Source of the DNA: Sipunculus nudus
Lineage: Eukaryota; Annelida; Sipuncula; Golfingiida; Sipunculidae
Direction of reading: 5' to 3'
Assembly (NCBI GenBank): GCA_026874595.1
Contig: JAPPUL010000068.1
Location: 137,001-201,000 of the forward strand
DNA: 64,000 bases
The position numbers and the translations under genes are program-made. The notes under the pieces were generated by a model. The model did not search any database and was not told the DNA's origin. It saw only the letters and a program-made list of their open reading frames with translations. Of the stretch, positions 63,264 through 64,000 are shown one piece after another (position 1 is the stretch's first letter; each line of letters opens with the position of its first letter).

Positions 63264-64000
63264 TTGAAAAGACAATTAAAGCCAAACTTTATTTTAATAC
63301 TTCTTATAATATCGTTGATATCGTGCAGCTCAAAAGAGGCGGAAAGGGAGGAAGCGCAAGAAAGGGTTAAAGGCACTTCAGAACAAGGCAACTCAGTTTT
63401 TAATAGGCAATCTTATAAAGAGAATAGAAAAAGGAAAGAAGGTAAGGAGAGGGATTACAAGGAGAGGGATTACAAGATAAACTATTATAGTAAGCGGCGT
63501 TGGTGCCCACTTAAGGATGGTTATAATTACATGAATAGTTTAGATGGGCGATTGGAGGCTAAGTTAAAGAACTATTATAAGATATATTCTATTGGTGGGC
63601 AGGTGTTAAAGGAAGAGAGTTATAAAGATATAAATACGGGACATGGGAGTTGGTTTTACTATAATGAAGATGGAGCACTTGCAAAGGAGCTATTGTATAA
63701 GGGAGGAGATTTAGAAGAGGAGTATCTATATGGATATGAGAAAAGCGGTTATAAGGGTTATAAGGGTTATAAGGGTTATAAGAAGGAAGAATCCCATTAT
63801 GTATATAGGGGAGGTAAAAAGCGGCTTAGATTAAAATCGCTTTATTATTATAACAGGCTGGGTGATGGTAGGGCAGAGCTTGGGAAAATAGAGAATTACA
63901 ATGCTGGGATACTGGATGAATATATAAAGTTTGAATATGATAAAAAGGGACGGGTACGTAAGAAGTCAACGTTTTTGTACAAATCTCACCTGAAAAGCTA
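63264..64000 (+). CDS. Tyr-rich repeat lipoprotein, 3' partial
   Basis: Start TTG at 63264 (with AGGA ten bases before); the frame is open to the right edge, giving 245 residues so far. Residues 1-19 (KRQLKPNFILILLIISLIS then C) form a lipoprotein signal with a Cys after LIS. The mature part is Lys/Arg/Glu-rich at first and then has Tyr-Gly hairpin repeats (SWFYYNEDGALAKELLYKGG, YYYNRLGDGRAELGKIENY, IKFEYDKKGRVRKKS) of MORN/RHS-like style, resembling the lipoprotein at 17668-18180. Two tandem duplications (15 bp at 63446-63475; four 9-bp units at 63747-63782, giving Gly-Tyr-Lys) lie within it. Confidence 0.75.
   Translation, partial: MKRQLKPNFILILLIISLISCSSKEAEREEAQERVKGTSEQGNSVFNRQSYKENRKRKEGKERDYKERDYKINYYSKRRWCPLKDGYNYMNSLDGRLEAKLKNYYKIYSIGGQVLKEESYKDINTGHGSWFYYNEDGALAKELLYKGGDLEEEYLYGYEKSGYKGYKGYKGYKKEESHYVYRGGKKRLRLKSLYYYNRLGDGRAELGKIENYNAGILDEYIKFEYDKKGRVRKKSTFLYKSHLKS
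63747..63782 (+). repeat. Four 9-bp tandem units in the terminal lipoprotein gene
   Basis: Four perfect copies of GGTTATAAG, in frame, encoding Gly-Tyr-Lys repeats. Confidence 0.92.

Overview
The window is in two parts. Bases 1 to about 8,020 look acquired and mostly decayed. The remaining 56 kb is an ordinary, densely packed, AT-rich chromosome. The native part suggests a low-GC, double-membraned (diderm) bacterium: it encodes a LolA-like carrier, an MlaE permease, several probable outer-membrane barrels, lipoproteins with clear lipoboxes and a TonB-like protein. Two phosphofructokinases of different donor type in tandem, a DUF2225 protein, a DUF115/Maf-type protein and the rpsF-ssb-rpsR-rplI-dnaB order are compatible with a spirochaete or a similar deep-branching lineage. 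I cannot fix the phylum from the sequence alone.

Region 1-8,020. An intact acidic amino-acid ABC transporter operon (gltI, cut by the window edge, then gltJ, gltK, gltL) is followed by a line of broken genes. These are an FmdE-family remnant, a GyrI-like remnant, an unidentified fragment, the 3' end of a TRAP-transporter large permease, an inositol-monophosphatase-family gene with one in-frame TGA, a glycerophosphodiester phosphodiesterase with two frameshifts, and the 3' part of an iron/polyamine-type ABC permease. The segment from about 5.0 to 7.75 kb is visibly GC-rich (one 60-base line is 65% GC). It lies between two ~195-bp imperfect direct repeats, each carrying a terminator-like hairpin, and the right one abuts tRNA-Ser(GCT). 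This looks like a decayed genomic island, possibly built by successive insertions at the tRNA gene.

Region 8.0-31 kb. Two tRNA-Ser genes and a tRNA-Leu(GAG). Then a PilZ-like protein, a bifunctional homocysteine methyltransferase/methylenetetrahydrofolate reductase, a rhomboid protease, DNA polymerase III delta', a VWA-coiled-coil lipoprotein, a DUF2225 protein, a NamZ-type muramidase, the two phosphofructokinases, an ETF-quinone oxidoreductase with a rearranged iron-sulfur motif, SecA, a TPR protein and methionyl-tRNA synthetase.

Region 31-50 kb. A TonB-like protein, a glycosyltransferase, two adjacent barrel-like proteins (one ending in ComEA-type helix-hairpin-helix motifs) and a large secreted TPR protein. 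The replication/ribosome operon rpsF-ssb-rpsR-rplI-dnaB follows, behind a perfect-consensus sigma70-type promoter, with unusual charged extensions on S18 and L9. After it come MlaE, a DUF115 protein, an SLBB protein, PgpA/PgsA, a small HTH protein, a LolA-like protein and an FmdB zinc ribbon.

Region 50-64 kb. TlyA-family methyltransferase, NadB, NadC, MtaB, a SpoU methyltransferase, an AlaC-like aminotransferase, a 30-residue Lys/Arg-rich protein resembling the mS38/AURKAIP1 family, a DegT aminotransferase, YggS, a NERD-coiled coil-membrane-TPR fusion, ElbB, a nucleoside phosphorylase and the start of a Tyr-rich lipoprotein. No CRISPR array, transposase or complete prophage was seen. A recurrent feature of the whole window is perfect or near-perfect short tandem duplications (9-18 bp) in genes and spacers.
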